From: Thermohalobaculum sp039028795
Lineage (GTDB): Bacteria; Pseudomonadota; Alphaproteobacteria; Rhodobacterales; Rhodobacteraceae
NCBI GenBank assembly: GCA_039028795.1
Contig: JBCCHJ010000009.1
Coordinates: forward strand, 1 to 64,000
DNA length: 64,000 nt
Direction: 5' to 3'
Part shown: piece by piece, positions 36,537 to 45,898 of the stretch
Numbering within the stretch: the first letter of the stretch is position 1
Layout of the letters: each line of letters begins with the position of its first letter
The notes under the pieces: model-generated
The model's input: only the letters and a program-made list of their open reading frames with translations
The model's database searches: none
Told to the model about the DNA's origin: nothing
Program-made: the position numbers and the translations under genes

Positions 36537-37901
36537 CAGATGGTGATAGTCTTCGATGCCGACGGTGTGGTTCGTACCCGCCAATGGAACACCGGCGATG
36601 GCCGAAGCTTCCATCGTCAGCGCCGCCAGATCTTCTGGCTCCAACGAATGCAGATTGGTCTTGCCACACGCACGGGCGAACAGTTGAGCCTCGATGGTCA
36701 GCGTGTGCAGGAAGTTGTAGACCCGCTCTGCCGCCTCATCGGGGTTCAGACGTTTGCGCAGCTCCGGGTCCTGCGTTGCAACGCCAACCGGGCAACGACC
36801 CGTATGGCAGTGGTAGCAATAGCCGGGATCGGCCCCGATTTCCTCGGGATAGTTTGCCTCGTCGATATCCTTGTTGCAGTTCAGCGCCATCAGGGCAGAG
36901 TGCCCAATCGCGATAGCGTCTGCACCCAGTGCAATCGCCTTGGCAACGTCAGCGCCGTTCCGGATACCGCCTGCGTAGATGAGCGTTACCTCTCCGCGTT
37001 TGCCCAGATCGTCGATGGCTTTGCGCGCCTGACGCACAGCGGCCATGCCGGGAACACCAGTATCTTCGGTTGCAAGGTGCGGGCCTGCTCCGGTGCCGCC
37101 TTCCATACCGTCGATATAGATCGCGTCGGGATCGCATTTCACAGCCATCCGCACGTCGTCATAGACACGCGCCGCCCCCAGCTTAAGCTGGATCGGGATT
37201 TGCCAGTCCGTTGCTTCGCGGATTTCCAGGATCTTCAGCGCCAGATCGTCCGGGCCCAGCCAGTCCGGGTGACGGGCGGGCGAGCGCTGGTCAATTCCTG
37301 CGGGTAGCGAGCGCATTTCAGCAACCTGGTCGGTCACCTTCTGGCCCATCAGGTGGCCGCCCAGGCCAACTTTACAGCCCTGGCCGATAAAGAACTCACA
37401 GGCATCGGCCAGCATCAGGTGGTGCGGGTTGAACCCATACCGCGACTGGATGCATTGATAGTACCACTTAGTGGAATAGCGCCGCTCATCCGGGATCATT
37501 CCGCCTTCGCCGGAGCACGTCGCCGAACCCGCCATGGTCGCGCCACGCGCCAACGCCGTCTTGGCCTCAAACGACAAAGCGCCGAAACTCATCCCCGTGA
37601 TGTAGACTGGGATATCAAGATGGATCGGCTTCTTCGCACGCGGTCCGATGACCACATCGGTGTCGCATTTTTCACGATAGCCCTCGATGACAAACCGGGT
37701 CAGAGTACCCGGCATGAAGGTCAGATCATCCCAGTGCGGGATCTTCTTGAACAGCGAGAACCCGCGCATCCGGTAGCGGCCGAGTTCTGATTTGATGTGA
37801 ATGTCATCCATCACCCGCGGCGGGAAGATGAAGCTTTCGCCCAAACGGTTCGGGTCGCGCGCCAGCGCTGGTTTGCGCGGTGGGGATCCGTCAGCAGCCA
37901 T
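36534..37901 (-). CDS. mgsC: N-methylglutamate synthase, FMN/Fe-S glutamate-synthase-like subunit
   Basis: A 455-residue protein with the FMN-binding domain of glutamate synthase (G-M-S-F-G-A-L-S, Y-I-D-G-M-E-G-G-T-G-A, I-Y-A-G-G-I-R-N-G, A-I-G-H-S-A-L) and a 3Fe-4S site C-Y-H-C-H-T-G-R-C-P-V-G. With MgsA and MgsB it makes N-methylglutamate from methylamine-derived nitrogen and 2-oxoglutarate/glutamate. AAGGAG lies 8 bases before the ATG. Homology alone would also allow a GlxD-type synthase; the gmaS and tmm context favours MgsC. Confidence 0.9.
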   Translation of the reverse strand: MAADGSPPRKPALARDPNRLGESFIFPPRVMDDIHIKSELGRYRMRGFSLFKKIPHWDDLTFMPGTLTRFVIEGYREKCDTDVVIGPRAKKPIHLDIPVYITGMSFGALSFEAKTALARGATMAGSATCSGEGGMIPDERRYSTKWYYQCIQSRYGFNPHHLMLADACEFFIGQGCKVGLGGHLMGQKVTDQVAEMRSLPAGIDQRSPARHPDWLGPDDLALKILEIREATDWQIPIQLKLGAARVYDDVRMAVKCDPDAIYIDGMEGGTGAGPHLATEDTGVPGMAAVRQARKAIDDLGKRGEVTLIYAGGIRNGADVAKAIALGADAIAIGHSALMALNCNKDIDEANYPEEIGADPGYCYHCHTGRCPVGVATQDPELRKRLNPDEAAERVYNFLHTLTIEAQLFARACGKTNLHSLEPEDLAALTMEASAIAGVPLAGTNHTVGIEDYHHL

Positions 37902-37969
37902 GTGTAGTCTCCTTGGCTAGTGTCTCTTGGCAAGGGGTGGGCCCACACAGGGACCCAAGAGTGCCTGCG

Positions 37970-38854
37970 TCAGAGGATCAGTTTCTTCTCGTTCGGTTCT
38001 AGATTGTCGTAGTTCCAGAGTTGTTTGCCCGCGACGATCTTTGTGAAATGGGCAACGCCCTTGCCTGGCAGCAGCCCGTATTGGTTCAGCTTGCGCTTCA
38101 GCCAGGCTTGATCCAGATCAGTCAACTCGGCCTCGACCGCATCGACGCCCAGGGACTTGATCGACCCGCCGATAAAGATCGTGCCGTCGTACATACTGTC
38201 GCCCAGGTTCTTGCCCGCGTTTCCGCAAACAACAATCCGGCCGCGCTGCATCATGAAGCCGGACAAAGCGCCGGTGTCGCCGCCGACGATGATGGTGCCA
38301 CCCTTTTGGTCGATGCCGGTCCGACTGCCGACATGGCCCTTGCAGACCAGATCGCCACCGCGGATTGCAGCACCGAAGGTCGAGCCAGCGTTCTTTTCTA
38401 TCACCACGGTGCCGGACATCATATTCTCGCCGCAGGACCAGCCTACCCGGCCGTTCACGCGAACATTCGGGCCATCCAGCAAAGCTGTCGAGAAATACCC
38501 GGTTGATCCCTCGATGATCAGGTTCAGCCGGTTCAGAATACCGACCCCGATCGAGTGTTTCCCTCGTGGGTTCTGCACCACGATCGTACCGTAGCCTTCG
38601 TCCATCAGCGCACGGATCTGCGTGTTCACCTCGGTCGAGGTCATTTCGTCCGCGTCGAACTCGGTGCGTTTGTTGAAGTCGACATCCTTGGCGAAGGCAT
38701 AAGTGAAATTCTCCTCCGCCGCCGGTTCAAAGAACGTCTCCATCGACCGGCCCGTCAGGGCCTCGGTCATCATGCCCAGCTCTTTGGCGCGTTCTTCCTG
38801 CTTGTTACCCCAGTCCAGGTCGGGCTCCCAGCCCATTTCGTTCACGCCTGCCAT
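37970..38854 (-). CDS. mgsB: N-methylglutamate synthase, GXGXG (GltB3-like) subunit
   Basis: A 294-residue protein made of the glutamate-synthase C-terminal beta-helix, recognised by repeated G-x-x-G-x-G segments such as G-R-V-G-W-S-C-G-E-N-M and V-C-G-N-A-G-K-N-L-G-D. It bridges the amidotransferase and FMN subunits structurally. Its ATG overlaps the mgsA end by 13 bases and GGAGGTCCGGG lies just upstream within mgsA. Confidence 0.9.
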   Translation of the reverse strand: MAGVNEMGWEPDLDWGNKQEERAKELGMMTEALTGRSMETFFEPAAEENFTYAFAKDVDFNKRTEFDADEMTSTEVNTQIRALMDEGYGTIVVQNPRGKHSIGVGILNRLNLIIEGSTGYFSTALLDGPNVRVNGRVGWSCGENMMSGTVVIEKNAGSTFGAAIRGGDLVCKGHVGSRTGIDQKGGTIIVGGDTGALSGFMMQRGRIVVCGNAGKNLGDSMYDGTIFIGGSIKSLGVDAVEAELTDLDQAWLKRKLNQYGLLPGKGVAHFTKIVAGKQLWNYDNLEPNEKKLIL

Positions 38855-39777
38855 ACCCGGACCTCCTCGTCATAAGGATCATAAGTATCGATCTCTTCGG
38901 GAAGGATCGCGCGGATCGAAACTTCTTCCGATGCCATGGCGATCAGGTCGTCAGATTCATAGAGAACCAGTGGCTTCGCAGCCATGGTGTCCTTGGCCAT
39001 GCCCAAGCTGTCCTTGGTCGCGACCAAGTAGGTGAATACGCCGTCGATTTCCTTGATCGATCGCTCCAGGCTTTCTTCCAGGGCGACACCGTTGTTCAGA
39101 TTGTCCGCAGTATAGACCGCCAACAGTTCGCTGTCGCAGGACGACATGAACCGGTGGCCCTTGCGCTCCATTTGGCGACGCATGATCCAGTAGTTGGTGA
39201 TCTGGCCGTTATGGACAACCGAGACATCGTTGTAAGGGAATGCCCAGTACGGGTGGGCCGAGCGGATATCGACATCCGATTCTGTCGCCATCCGCGTATG
39301 GCCGATGCCATGAGTGCCCTGAAAGCCGCTCAGCTTATACTGATCACTGACCACCGTGGCATCGCCAAGGTCTTTGATCAGTTCCAGCGAGTTGCCAAGG
39401 GACAGGATTTCCGTCCCTTCGATGTCCTCGATATAGCGGGCCATCGCCTCGGTATCGCCGGAATGGCTGATCACCCAGCGCTGGGCATATTCGGTTGCCT
39501 CTTCGCGTTCCTTGATGGAAGCACCGTGTTCGCCCAGGCGCTTCTCCACCTCGGCAATCCGGGCTGCGATTTTGGCGGGCATGTCAAAACCGCCCTCCAT
39601 ATCTTCAGCTTCGGCCACCTTGAAGCGCATGACGTACTCGCCGTCATTCGCGTTTCCATAAATCGCAAATCCGGTACTATCCGGCCCACGGTGTTTCAGA
39701 GCCTGTAACATCGAGGTCATTTCCTGGCCAACGCCCGAAGACTTTCCACGATGAATCAGTCCTGCAATTCCACACAT
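38842..39777 (-). CDS. mgsA: N-methylglutamate synthase, class II amidotransferase subunit
   Basis: A 311-residue Ntn-type glutamine amidotransferase. It opens M-C-G-I-A-G-L-I, so Cys2 becomes the N-terminal nucleophile after Met removal; H-T-R-M-A-T-E-S and V-H-N-G-Q-I-T-N-Y are the usual glutamine-site motifs. It is expected to release the amine from gamma-glutamylmethylamide or glutamine for MgsC. The ATG at 39777 has GAAGGGAT upstream; a longer frame would place residues before the catalytic Cys and is rejected. It follows gmaS by 99 bases holding two family A repeats. Confidence 0.92.
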   Translation of the reverse strand: MCGIAGLIHRGKSSGVGQEMTSMLQALKHRGPDSTGFAIYGNANDGEYVMRFKVAEAEDMEGGFDMPAKIAARIAEVEKRLGEHGASIKEREEATEYAQRWVISHSGDTEAMARYIEDIEGTEILSLGNSLELIKDLGDATVVSDQYKLSGFQGTHGIGHTRMATESDVDIRSAHPYWAFPYNDVSVVHNGQITNYWIMRRQMERKGHRFMSSCDSELLAVYTADNLNNGVALEESLERSIKEIDGVFTYLVATKDSLGMAKDTMAAKPLVLYESDDLIAMASEEVSIRAILPEEIDTYDPYDEEVRVWQA

Positions 39778-39810
39778 GCAGATATCCCTTCGATAAGAAG
39801 TGTTATCGTG

Positions 39811-39868
39811 AGGACGGGTTCGCACCCATCCTACGCATCCTAATTAGGGCGGGTTCGATCCCATCCCA
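39811..39868. repeat. Two family A palindromes between gmaS and mgsA
   Basis: AGGACGGGTT / ACCCATCCTACG at 39811-39834 and AGGGCGGGTT / CCCATCCCA at 39846-39868. Together they fill most of the 99-base gap after gmaS and may form two mRNA hairpins. Confidence 0.65.
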
Positions 39869-39876
39869 GGCCCGCG

Positions 39877-41355
39877 TTATGGCAGGCATTCCATGTATGT
39901 CTCTTTGTCCCATTCGGTGACCGTGGACATGAAGCGGGCGAACTCGTCGGACTTATACTCGTCGTAGAGCCGATACATTTCGCCCGGCAGACCCCGTTGA
40001 ACGACCTTATTCTTGCGCAGGTGATCCAGTGCCTCGCCCAAGGACATCGGCAATTTCTTGACCTTTTTGCCCTGTTCCATGGCCTCGTAGATGTTGCGCT
40101 CTTCCGGCTTACCGGGGTCCAGGCTGTTGTCGATGCCGTCATCCATCGCAGCCAGCAAGCAGGTGCCCATCAGATACGGGTTCACCATCGAGTCGACCGA
40201 GCGGTACTCGAACCGACCCGGCGCTGAAACGCGCAGACCAGTAGTCCGGTTCTGGAAGCCCCAGTCGCTGAAGACCGGCGCCCAGAAGCCAGTGTCCCAA
40301 AGCCGACGGTAGGAGTTCACCGTGGAACAACCGATGGCCGTCAGTGCCTGCAAGTGTTTGACCACACCGCCAATTGCTTTCAGACCCAGCTTGCCGGGCA
40401 TTTGCGGATCTTTGGTGTCCGGCATGAATGTGTTCGTGCCACCCTTGACGTACATGTAGTTTTCTTTCGCGCCCGGCAGCGCCTTTTCGTCATTGCCGGT
40501 GGCGACGAACTCATCTTTGCCGCCTTTCCAAAGTGACATGTTGTGGTGGCAGCCACTGGCCGACACACCCATGAACGGCTTGGTCATGAAGCAGGCAAAA
40601 ATGCCGAACTCGCGCGCCACCTGGGCACAGATCTGGCGATAGGTGGTCAAACGGTCGGCGTTGCGCAGCACATCGTCGAAAGTCCAGTTCAGCTCCAACT
40701 GACCCGGTGCGTCTTCGTGATCACCCTGGATCATATCGAGGCCCATCTTGCGGGTGTATTCCATGACCTTCATGGTCACGGGCCGCAGGCTTTCGAACTG
40801 ATCGATGTGATAGCAGTATGGCTTCGAGAAGCCGTCTTCCGGCACGCCATCTTCGTTAAACTTCAGCCACATCATCTCAGGCTCGGTGCCCATGCGCAGC
40901 TGCAGCTTGTGCTTCTTCTGGAAGTCCGCGTGCATCCGGCGCAGATTGCCGCGACAGTCGGCGGTCAGGAATGCGCCAGGGTCTTCGCGCTCTTCCCGGT
41001 TGCGGAACAACGTGCAATAGAACCGGCCAATCTTTGGCGCCCAAGGCAACTGCATGAAGGTTTCCGGCTCGGGGATACCAACAAGCTCGGCCGCTTCGGG
41101 ACCGTAGCCGAGATAGTTCCCAGCACGATCGGTAAACAGGTTAACCGTGGCTCCGTAGACCAACTGAAAGCCCTTCATGGCGACGCTTTCCCAGTGATCG
41201 GCGGGAATGCCCTTGCCCATGATCTTGCCGGTGACCGAGACGAACTGCAGATACAGATACTCTATCCCTAGTTTGTCGATCTGCTTGCGGACTTCTTTGA
41301 TTTTGGCGGCCCGGCCTCTGGCCTCGACAAAGGATTCAATATCTCGTTTTGCCAC
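39877..41355 (-). CDS. gmaS: Gamma-glutamylmethylamide synthetase (type III glutamine-synthetase-like)
   Basis: A 492-residue glutamine-synthetase-fold ligase: D-H-E-D-A-P-G-Q-L-E-L-N holds metal and glutamate ligands, A-S-G-C-H-H-N-M-S-L is the ATP-site block and R-F-E-Y-R-S a substrate Arg. GmaS joins monomethylamine to glutamate with ATP, the entry step of the indirect methylamine pathway. The GTG at 41355 with GGGAGAACACC is the likely start; the longer frame crosses the divergent promoter. The product feeds MgsABC just downstream. A plain GlnT-like enzyme is less likely given the neighbours. Confidence 0.92.
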   Translation of the reverse strand: MAKRDIESFVEARGRAAKIKEVRKQIDKLGIEYLYLQFVSVTGKIMGKGIPADHWESVAMKGFQLVYGATVNLFTDRAGNYLGYGPEAAELVGIPEPETFMQLPWAPKIGRFYCTLFRNREEREDPGAFLTADCRGNLRRMHADFQKKHKLQLRMGTEPEMMWLKFNEDGVPEDGFSKPYCYHIDQFESLRPVTMKVMEYTRKMGLDMIQGDHEDAPGQLELNWTFDDVLRNADRLTTYRQICAQVAREFGIFACFMTKPFMGVSASGCHHNMSLWKGGKDEFVATGNDEKALPGAKENYMYVKGGTNTFMPDTKDPQMPGKLGLKAIGGVVKHLQALTAIGCSTVNSYRRLWDTGFWAPVFSDWGFQNRTTGLRVSAPGRFEYRSVDSMVNPYLMGTCLLAAMDDGIDNSLDPGKPEERNIYEAMEQGKKVKKLPMSLGEALDHLRKNKVVQRGLPGEMYRLYDEYKSDEFARFMSTVTEWDKETYMECLP

Positions 41356-41444
41356 GGTGTTCTCCCTGCGTACGTGTCGTTGGTTCGAATCTCCCATCTG
41401 AACCCTTGACCAAAGGCAGAAAGGATTGCAACCAGATTCCTTGC

Positions 41445-41470
41445 TTTGGTCCATTTTTGGTATAAAATGG
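41445..41470. promoter_or_regulatory. Inverted-repeat operator between gmaS and gntR
   Basis: A perfect inverted repeat, CCATTTT and AAAATGG around TGGTAT (41451-41470), overlaps a direct pair of TTTGGT at 41445 and 41456, 11 bases apart. It lies in the 142-base divergent region between gmaS and the GntR gene and contains an AT-rich TATAAA-like stretch. TGGT half-sites are typical of FadR-subfamily GntR proteins, so I infer that it is the binding site of the adjacent regulator and controls both directions. Confidence 0.55.
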
Positions 41471-41497
41471 GCGCAGAATCGGACTGGAAAAACCGAC

Positions 41498-42157
41498 ATG
41501 AATGCTCAGGATATTACCGTCGATCTACGGCGCCGGATTGTGACTTCGCACTATCCTGTGGACGCCCGGCTGCCTGCTGAACGGGCCCTGGCAAATGAGT
41601 ATGGGGTGGCCCGTGGAACGGTGCGGGAAGCGTTAAAAAACCTTGAAAAACAAGGGTTTGTAGCGACTCGAGCAGGATCTGGGACCTATGTAACTGACAT
41701 CGGAACACCGCGTATTCCGCAGGTGATTGAGACCACGCGACCGCTGGAACTGGTCGATGCACGCTTCGCCCTTGAACCGCATATGGTCCGGTTGGCAGTT
41801 TTGCACGCAACCGAGCAAGATTTGGTCCAGACGGAGACTCATCTCTCAGCAATGGAATCCGGTACAGATGCAAAGGATTTCGCGGACTTGGATGAGAAGT
41901 TTCACCTGTCCCTTGCGGACGCGGCACGCAACCCGATGATCAAATGGATTATGGAAAAGTGCCACGAAGTCCGCAGCCATGCACAGTGGTCTCGCATGCG
42001 CACGCTGACCCTGACACCAGCGATCATCGCGAAGTATAATCGCCAACATCGGGCAATCGTGGGCGCGATCCGTGCCCGCGATGCCGATGCCGCGACCAAG
42101 GCCATGCGGGACCATTTGGACACCGCCCGTCGCAGTCTGGTCGAGGCAACGATCTGA
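41498..42157 (+). CDS. GntR family (FadR subfamily) transcriptional regulator
   Basis: A 219-residue regulator. Residues about 5-70 form the GntR winged helix (R-L-P-A-E-R-A-L-A-N-E-Y-G-V-A-R-G-T-V-R-E-A-L) and the rest is an FCD effector domain with metal-binding-type residues (D-x-x-F-H near 130, H near 190). Placed divergently from gmaS with a palindrome between, it very probably controls the methylated-amine operon. The ATG at 41498 is weakly preceded by GGAAAA. The ligand may be an amine, its glutamyl amide or N-methylglutamate. Confidence 0.88.
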   Translation: MNAQDITVDLRRRIVTSHYPVDARLPAERALANEYGVARGTVREALKNLEKQGFVATRAGSGTYVTDIGTPRIPQVIETTRPLELVDARFALEPHMVRLAVLHATEQDLVQTETHLSAMESGTDAKDFADLDEKFHLSLADAARNPMIKWIMEKCHEVRSHAQWSRMRTLTLTPAIIAKYNRQHRAIVGAIRARDADAATKAMRDHLDTARRSLVEATI

Positions 42158-42318
42158 TCCACGAAGCGGCTTCCGCTGCATTACCTTTTCGCCCGACACA
42201 TCCGTCATGGTCTCAACGGCATGACGCCCTGGTGCATGTATCAACGAACACGATGTTACGTGACGTTTCGAGTTTTTGGCCTAGCTCTGTCGGACGCAAC
42301 ATCGCAAGGACTGCCCGA

Positions 42319-42648
42319 ATGGCCCCGATCCGCATCGTCTATCTTATCCTGGCCATTGCCGGCACGATCTTACCTTGGATCCAGTTCGCAGGCTGGTTCA
42401 GTGAAAACGGCTGGGACATGGCCGCTATGGTTGACGCCTGGACTGTGAACCAGGCAGCCAACGGGCTGGTCTACGATCTTACGGTCAGTTGGGTCGCGCT
42501 GCTGATCTGGGTCGGCTATGAAAGCTTCACGCGGGGTCCATGGTGGCACCTGCCTGTGATCATAGTCGCCTCAACCGGCATCGGCGTCTCTTGCGGGTTG
42601 CCGCTCTACCTCTTTCTTCGCAGCGCACCGGCCCTGGTCAAAACCTGA
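42319..42648 (+). CDS. DUF2834-like small membrane protein
   Basis: A 109-residue protein with three hydrophobic helices: I-V-Y-L-I-L-A-I-A-G-T-I-L-P-W near the start, a middle helix with V-S-W-V-A-L-L-I-W-V, and a last one ending C-G-L-P-L-Y-L-F. The pattern fits DUF2834. The start at 42319 has AAGGA upstream; a longer frame to 42232 is unsupported. It follows the GntR gene by 161 bases. Function unknown. Confidence 0.72.
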   Translation: MAPIRIVYLILAIAGTILPWIQFAGWFSENGWDMAAMVDAWTVNQAANGLVYDLTVSWVALLIWVGYESFTRGPWWHLPVIIVASTGIGVSCGLPLYLFLRSAPALVKT

Positions 42649-42752
42649 ATCCTTCGAGCACCGGATTGACCAAACCGGCGCTGGATGCCAGGACTCTCCT
42701 CAGTGATATCCGCAGGCACAACCTGCGGAGACTTTAACCAGGGAGAGAGCGT

Positions 42753-43886
42753 ATGAAGTTTAAGTTTGCAATTGCCGCGATGACGGCCATCGGACTGGCC
42801 GGGGCGGCCATGGCCGATACGGTCAAGGTCGGCATGATCACGACGCTATCCGGTGGCGGCGCCCAACTGGGCATTGATGTGCGCGACGGCTTTATGCTGG
42901 CGGTCGAACAATCCGGCGCCGATGTCGAGGTGATCATCAAAGACGATCAACGCAAACCCGACATCGCCGTGCAGTTGGCAGATGAAATGGTCCAGTCTGA
43001 CAAAGTCGACGTCATGACCGGCATCATTTGGTCGAACCTCCTGATCCCGGTGGCCTCATCCGTAACGCGGCAGGGTGTCTTCTATCTCAGCCCAAACGCA
43101 GGCGCCTCAGCCATGGCAGGCAAGGGCTGCCATCCGAACTACTTCAACGTCTCCTGGCAGAACGACGACCTGCCCATGGCCTCCGGCACTGCAGCCAATG
43201 CCGATGGCCGGAAGAAGGCCTTCCTGATGGCGCCAAACTATCCGGCCGGCAAGGACATGGCGACCGGATACAAGCGCACCTATGAGGGCGAGGTCGTGGC
43301 CGAGGTCTACACCAAGCTGGGCCAAAAGGATTACGCGGCAGAGATTGCGCAGATCCGCGCATCGGGTGCTGACCATGTTTTCTACTTCCTGCCCGGCGGC
43401 ATGGGCATCGCCTTCATCAAGCAGTATGCGCAGTCGGGCGTCGACGTGCCTCTGACCGGCACCGCTTTCAGCTTTGACCAGGGCATTCTGCAAGCCGTCG
43501 GCGATGTGGCCCTGGGCATCAAGAATGTCTCACAATGGTCGCCGGATACAGACAATGACGCCAACCGTGCTTTCGTCGCCAGCTTCAAAGAGGCCTATGG
43601 CCGGGTACCGTCACTTTATGCCAGCCAAGGCTTCGACACGGCGAACCTGATCATCTCGGCCCTGGGCAAAGCTGATGTGAAGGATAAGGATGCGTTCCGC
43701 GAGGCGCTGCGGGCCGCGGACTTCGAAGCAGTCCGGGGCAAGTTCGCGTTCTCGAAGAACCACCACCCGATCCAGGACATTTACACGCGCGAAGTGATCA
43801 AGGACGGCGACATCTTCACCAACAAAACCGTTGGCGTGGCGGTCAGCGACCACATCAACGCGTATGTCGACGAGTGTCAGATGTGA
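42753..43886 (+). CDS. ABC transporter substrate-binding protein, branched-chain amino acid/amide type
   Basis: A 377-residue periplasmic binding protein of the LivJ/Peripla_BP_6 type with a 21-residue signal peptide (A-A-M-A|D-T). The opening V-G-M-I-T-T-L-S-G-G-G and N-A-G-A-S-A segments match the family. No permease or ATPase gene is adjacent, so it is an orphan or serves a transporter elsewhere. A strong terminator follows at 43911. The ligand, perhaps an aromatic acid or amide, is unknown. Confidence 0.88.
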   Translation: MKFKFAIAAMTAIGLAGAAMADTVKVGMITTLSGGGAQLGIDVRDGFMLAVEQSGADVEVIIKDDQRKPDIAVQLADEMVQSDKVDVMTGIIWSNLLIPVASSVTRQGVFYLSPNAGASAMAGKGCHPNYFNVSWQNDDLPMASGTAANADGRKKAFLMAPNYPAGKDMATGYKRTYEGEVVAEVYTKLGQKDYAAEIAQIRASGADHVFYFLPGGMGIAFIKQYAQSGVDVPLTGTAFSFDQGILQAVGDVALGIKNVSQWSPDTDNDANRAFVASFKEAYGRVPSLYASQGFDTANLIISALGKADVKDKDAFREALRAADFEAVRGKFAFSKNHHPIQDIYTREVIKDGDIFTNKTVGVAVSDHINAYVDECQM

Positions 43887-43910
43887 TCGGCTTCAGGCTG
43901 TGACCAAACC

Positions 43911-43939
43911 AAAAGGGGCCTTTCGGGGCCTCTTTTTTT
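43911..43939 (+). terminator. Terminator after the ABC binding-protein gene
   Basis: Ten-bp arms AAAAGGGGCC and GGCCTCTTTT (one G-T pair) around TTTCGG, ending in a run of T. Rho-independent terminator. Confidence 0.88.
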
Positions 43940-43974
43940 GACGAAGCCGGGCCTGACGACCTGGCTATGCCATC

Positions 43975-45126
43975 TTAAGGCATGAACTGTGAAAAGTGCG
44001 TCTTCATGTCAACCTGGGCCGAGGCGTATTTACCGACCGCATACATCGTGCCCATCTGGTCGACATCATCCATGACCAGCTTTTCATTGGGGTCTTTGAT
44101 CTCGGCCCCTGCCTCTTTCATCGCGCGCATGTTCTCAGGCCCGACATCGACCTGATAGCGCGCGTATGTAAAGGCCGGGACCGTCGCCCGCGGGGCGCCG
44201 TGCTCTTCCATCATGGTGCCGAGTTCGCCGTCAAGTTTATATCCCCAACGGCATCGCCCGATCGAACGGCACGCGACGTCAATGGCGGTATTGATGCCAT
44301 GCATGAGATCCGAAGGCGTGGTCATTGCAAGCGACCAGATCGGTTGACCCATAGGTTTGGGGTCCCGAACCACCCGGTCCGTAAAGCCCGTCCCGATGGA
44401 GCAGATCATCAGCTTGTCTTCGCCCGGCTCCCATTCGCATGCATATTCCGGACGCGTCGCCATTTCGAATATCTTCATCGCCGGATTGTTGTGCGGCGTC
44501 AGTCCGCCATCGACAAAGGGGCGCGTCGGCCCGCCGCCGGGCATTGTAATCCATTCCGGCTGGAAGAAGCTCGGCGCGGCGGTCGAGGCGCGGATCACCT
44601 GCCAAAGCGGCAGCTTCAGGTTGCTGTCGGGGCGTTTCAAGTCATTGTACTTGGCCGCACGATTGGTGCTGAGCGGCCAGGGACTGTCGGTGTCGTAGCG
44701 ACGGGTCACCATCAGCAGGTGCTTGTCCATCGGCAGAACGCCCTGGTTCTGCAGCACCTCAATCGAATGATCAGAGAATTCCTTCTTCAACATGTTGTTG
44801 AGGAAAGTGTTGTCGTACTTATGGCTGAAGCCTGACTTTGCCTTGCTCCAAAGCGAGGCGGGCGTGAACATATCCCGCCCATGGTTCAGATAGATGTCCG
44901 TCAGGTTTTGAACCGAACGGCCGATCATTAAGCCCGCTGCGATAATCGCCCCGGTCGAGGTTCCGCCGATATAGTCAAAGTAATCGCGCAGCACAAAGTT
45001 CGGATCGCCACCATGGGCCTCGCGCAGGTCGTCCTCGACCTTCTTCAGAATGCCAAGCGAGATCAGGCCCATCAGCCCGCCCCCGTCCATGGTCAGCATG
45101 CGTTTCTGGCCAGAAGTATCGGTCAT
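43975..45126 (-). CDS. Patatin-like phospholipase
   Basis: A 383-residue serine lipase of the patatin family: the oxyanion motif D-G-G-G-L-M-G near residue 15, the nucleophile motif G-T-S-T-G near 56 and the Asp motif V-D-G-G-L-T near 205. It lacks a signal peptide, so it acts inside the cell or at the inner membrane face, hydrolysing phospholipids or acyl esters. The ATG at 45126 has GGAG seven bases before it; ATG at 45132 is the alternative. CBASS effectors are patatins too, but no cyclase gene is adjacent. Confidence 0.87.
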   Translation of the reverse strand: MTDTSGQKRMLTMDGGGLMGLISLGILKKVEDDLREAHGGDPNFVLRDYFDYIGGTSTGAIIAAGLMIGRSVQNLTDIYLNHGRDMFTPASLWSKAKSGFSHKYDNTFLNNMLKKEFSDHSIEVLQNQGVLPMDKHLLMVTRRYDTDSPWPLSTNRAAKYNDLKRPDSNLKLPLWQVIRASTAAPSFFQPEWITMPGGGPTRPFVDGGLTPHNNPAMKIFEMATRPEYACEWEPGEDKLMICSIGTGFTDRVVRDPKPMGQPIWSLAMTTPSDLMHGINTAIDVACRSIGRCRWGYKLDGELGTMMEEHGAPRATVPAFTYARYQVDVGPENMRAMKEAGAEIKDPNEKLVMDDVDQMGTMYAVGKYASAQVDMKTHFSQFMP

Positions 45127-45228
45127 GGACATTCTCCCCGCTTGATCGGGGCGTGCCAGACCGGCGCTGTAATGCTGCCCCCTGGGTGAATCCTAGCACA
45201 GGGGTTTCGCCTGTAAAATGACTCAGTC

Positions 45229-45747
45229 CTAAGGCGCAGAAACTTCCTCGGCATCGACGCCCCAGATCACGCCTTTCGGCACCCAACCCCGGTGCCCATC
45301 GGCCTCGACCTCGCACCATTCCGGCGCACAGGCCCGCAGCCGTGCAACGACCCCTTGTTCGGCCTTTGCGGTTGCAGCGGCGGTCTCGGCAGGGCCCTGC
45401 CGGAAGAGTACATTATCCCCCGTGATCAGAACCGTGCGACGCCCGGTGATCATGGCGTGATAGACCCATCCCCCAGCATCATCTTTGTCGACAACCCGGC
45501 GCCAATCGCCATATTCCTCAATCACCCTGACAGGCAGCCCGCTGCGCTGAAAGACCCAGTCCTTGCGGTAATCCAAGCCCGGTCCGCGGCGGACATTGAT
45601 CTCGTTCGATCTCAGCGACACATACCGGGGCAGCGGCAAGTTCGTCACGGGGCCCATTTCGATTTCCAGGATATCATTGGCCACAGCCTGGGGCGCAAAA
45701 GCCAATAGCCCCAAGCACAACAGGTGGCCGAGTGCGGTGATACGCAT
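45229..45747 (-). CDS. Exported SH3-domain protein
   Basis: A 172-residue protein with a signal peptide (A-V-A|N-D) and two bacterial SH3-like repeats: V-R-R-G-P-G-L-D-Y near 55 and L-F-R-Q-G-P-A-E near 115, each followed by a W-V or W-C turn. Such domains bind peptidoglycan peptides. The ATG at 45747 has GAGG six bases upstream and is preferred to the ATG at 45759. It lies 102 bases before the patatin gene. Confidence 0.82.
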   Translation of the reverse strand: MRITALGHLLCLGLLAFAPQAVANDILEIEMGPVTNLPLPRYVSLRSNEINVRRGPGLDYRKDWVFQRSGLPVRVIEEYGDWRRVVDKDDAGGWVYHAMITGRRTVLITGDNVLFRQGPAETAAATAKAEQGVVARLRACAPEWCEVEADGHRGWVPKGVIWGVDAEEVSAP

Positions 45748-45898
45748 CGCCTGCCTCATTTCCTTCCGGCGGCTGGGCCGCCTTTACTGCTCTTCGCCGC
45801 TTTTCGCGGTCTGGCGCCGAGTTGCAGCATAGTTTGCGCTTTAACCTCGACACGTTTGAACCTATCAGAGAATGTATAAAAATCAAAGGACTGGCATA

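Noticed and set aside
36303..37307. A 334-codon open frame antisense to mgsC
   Set aside because: Shadow of a recognised gene; no known motif.
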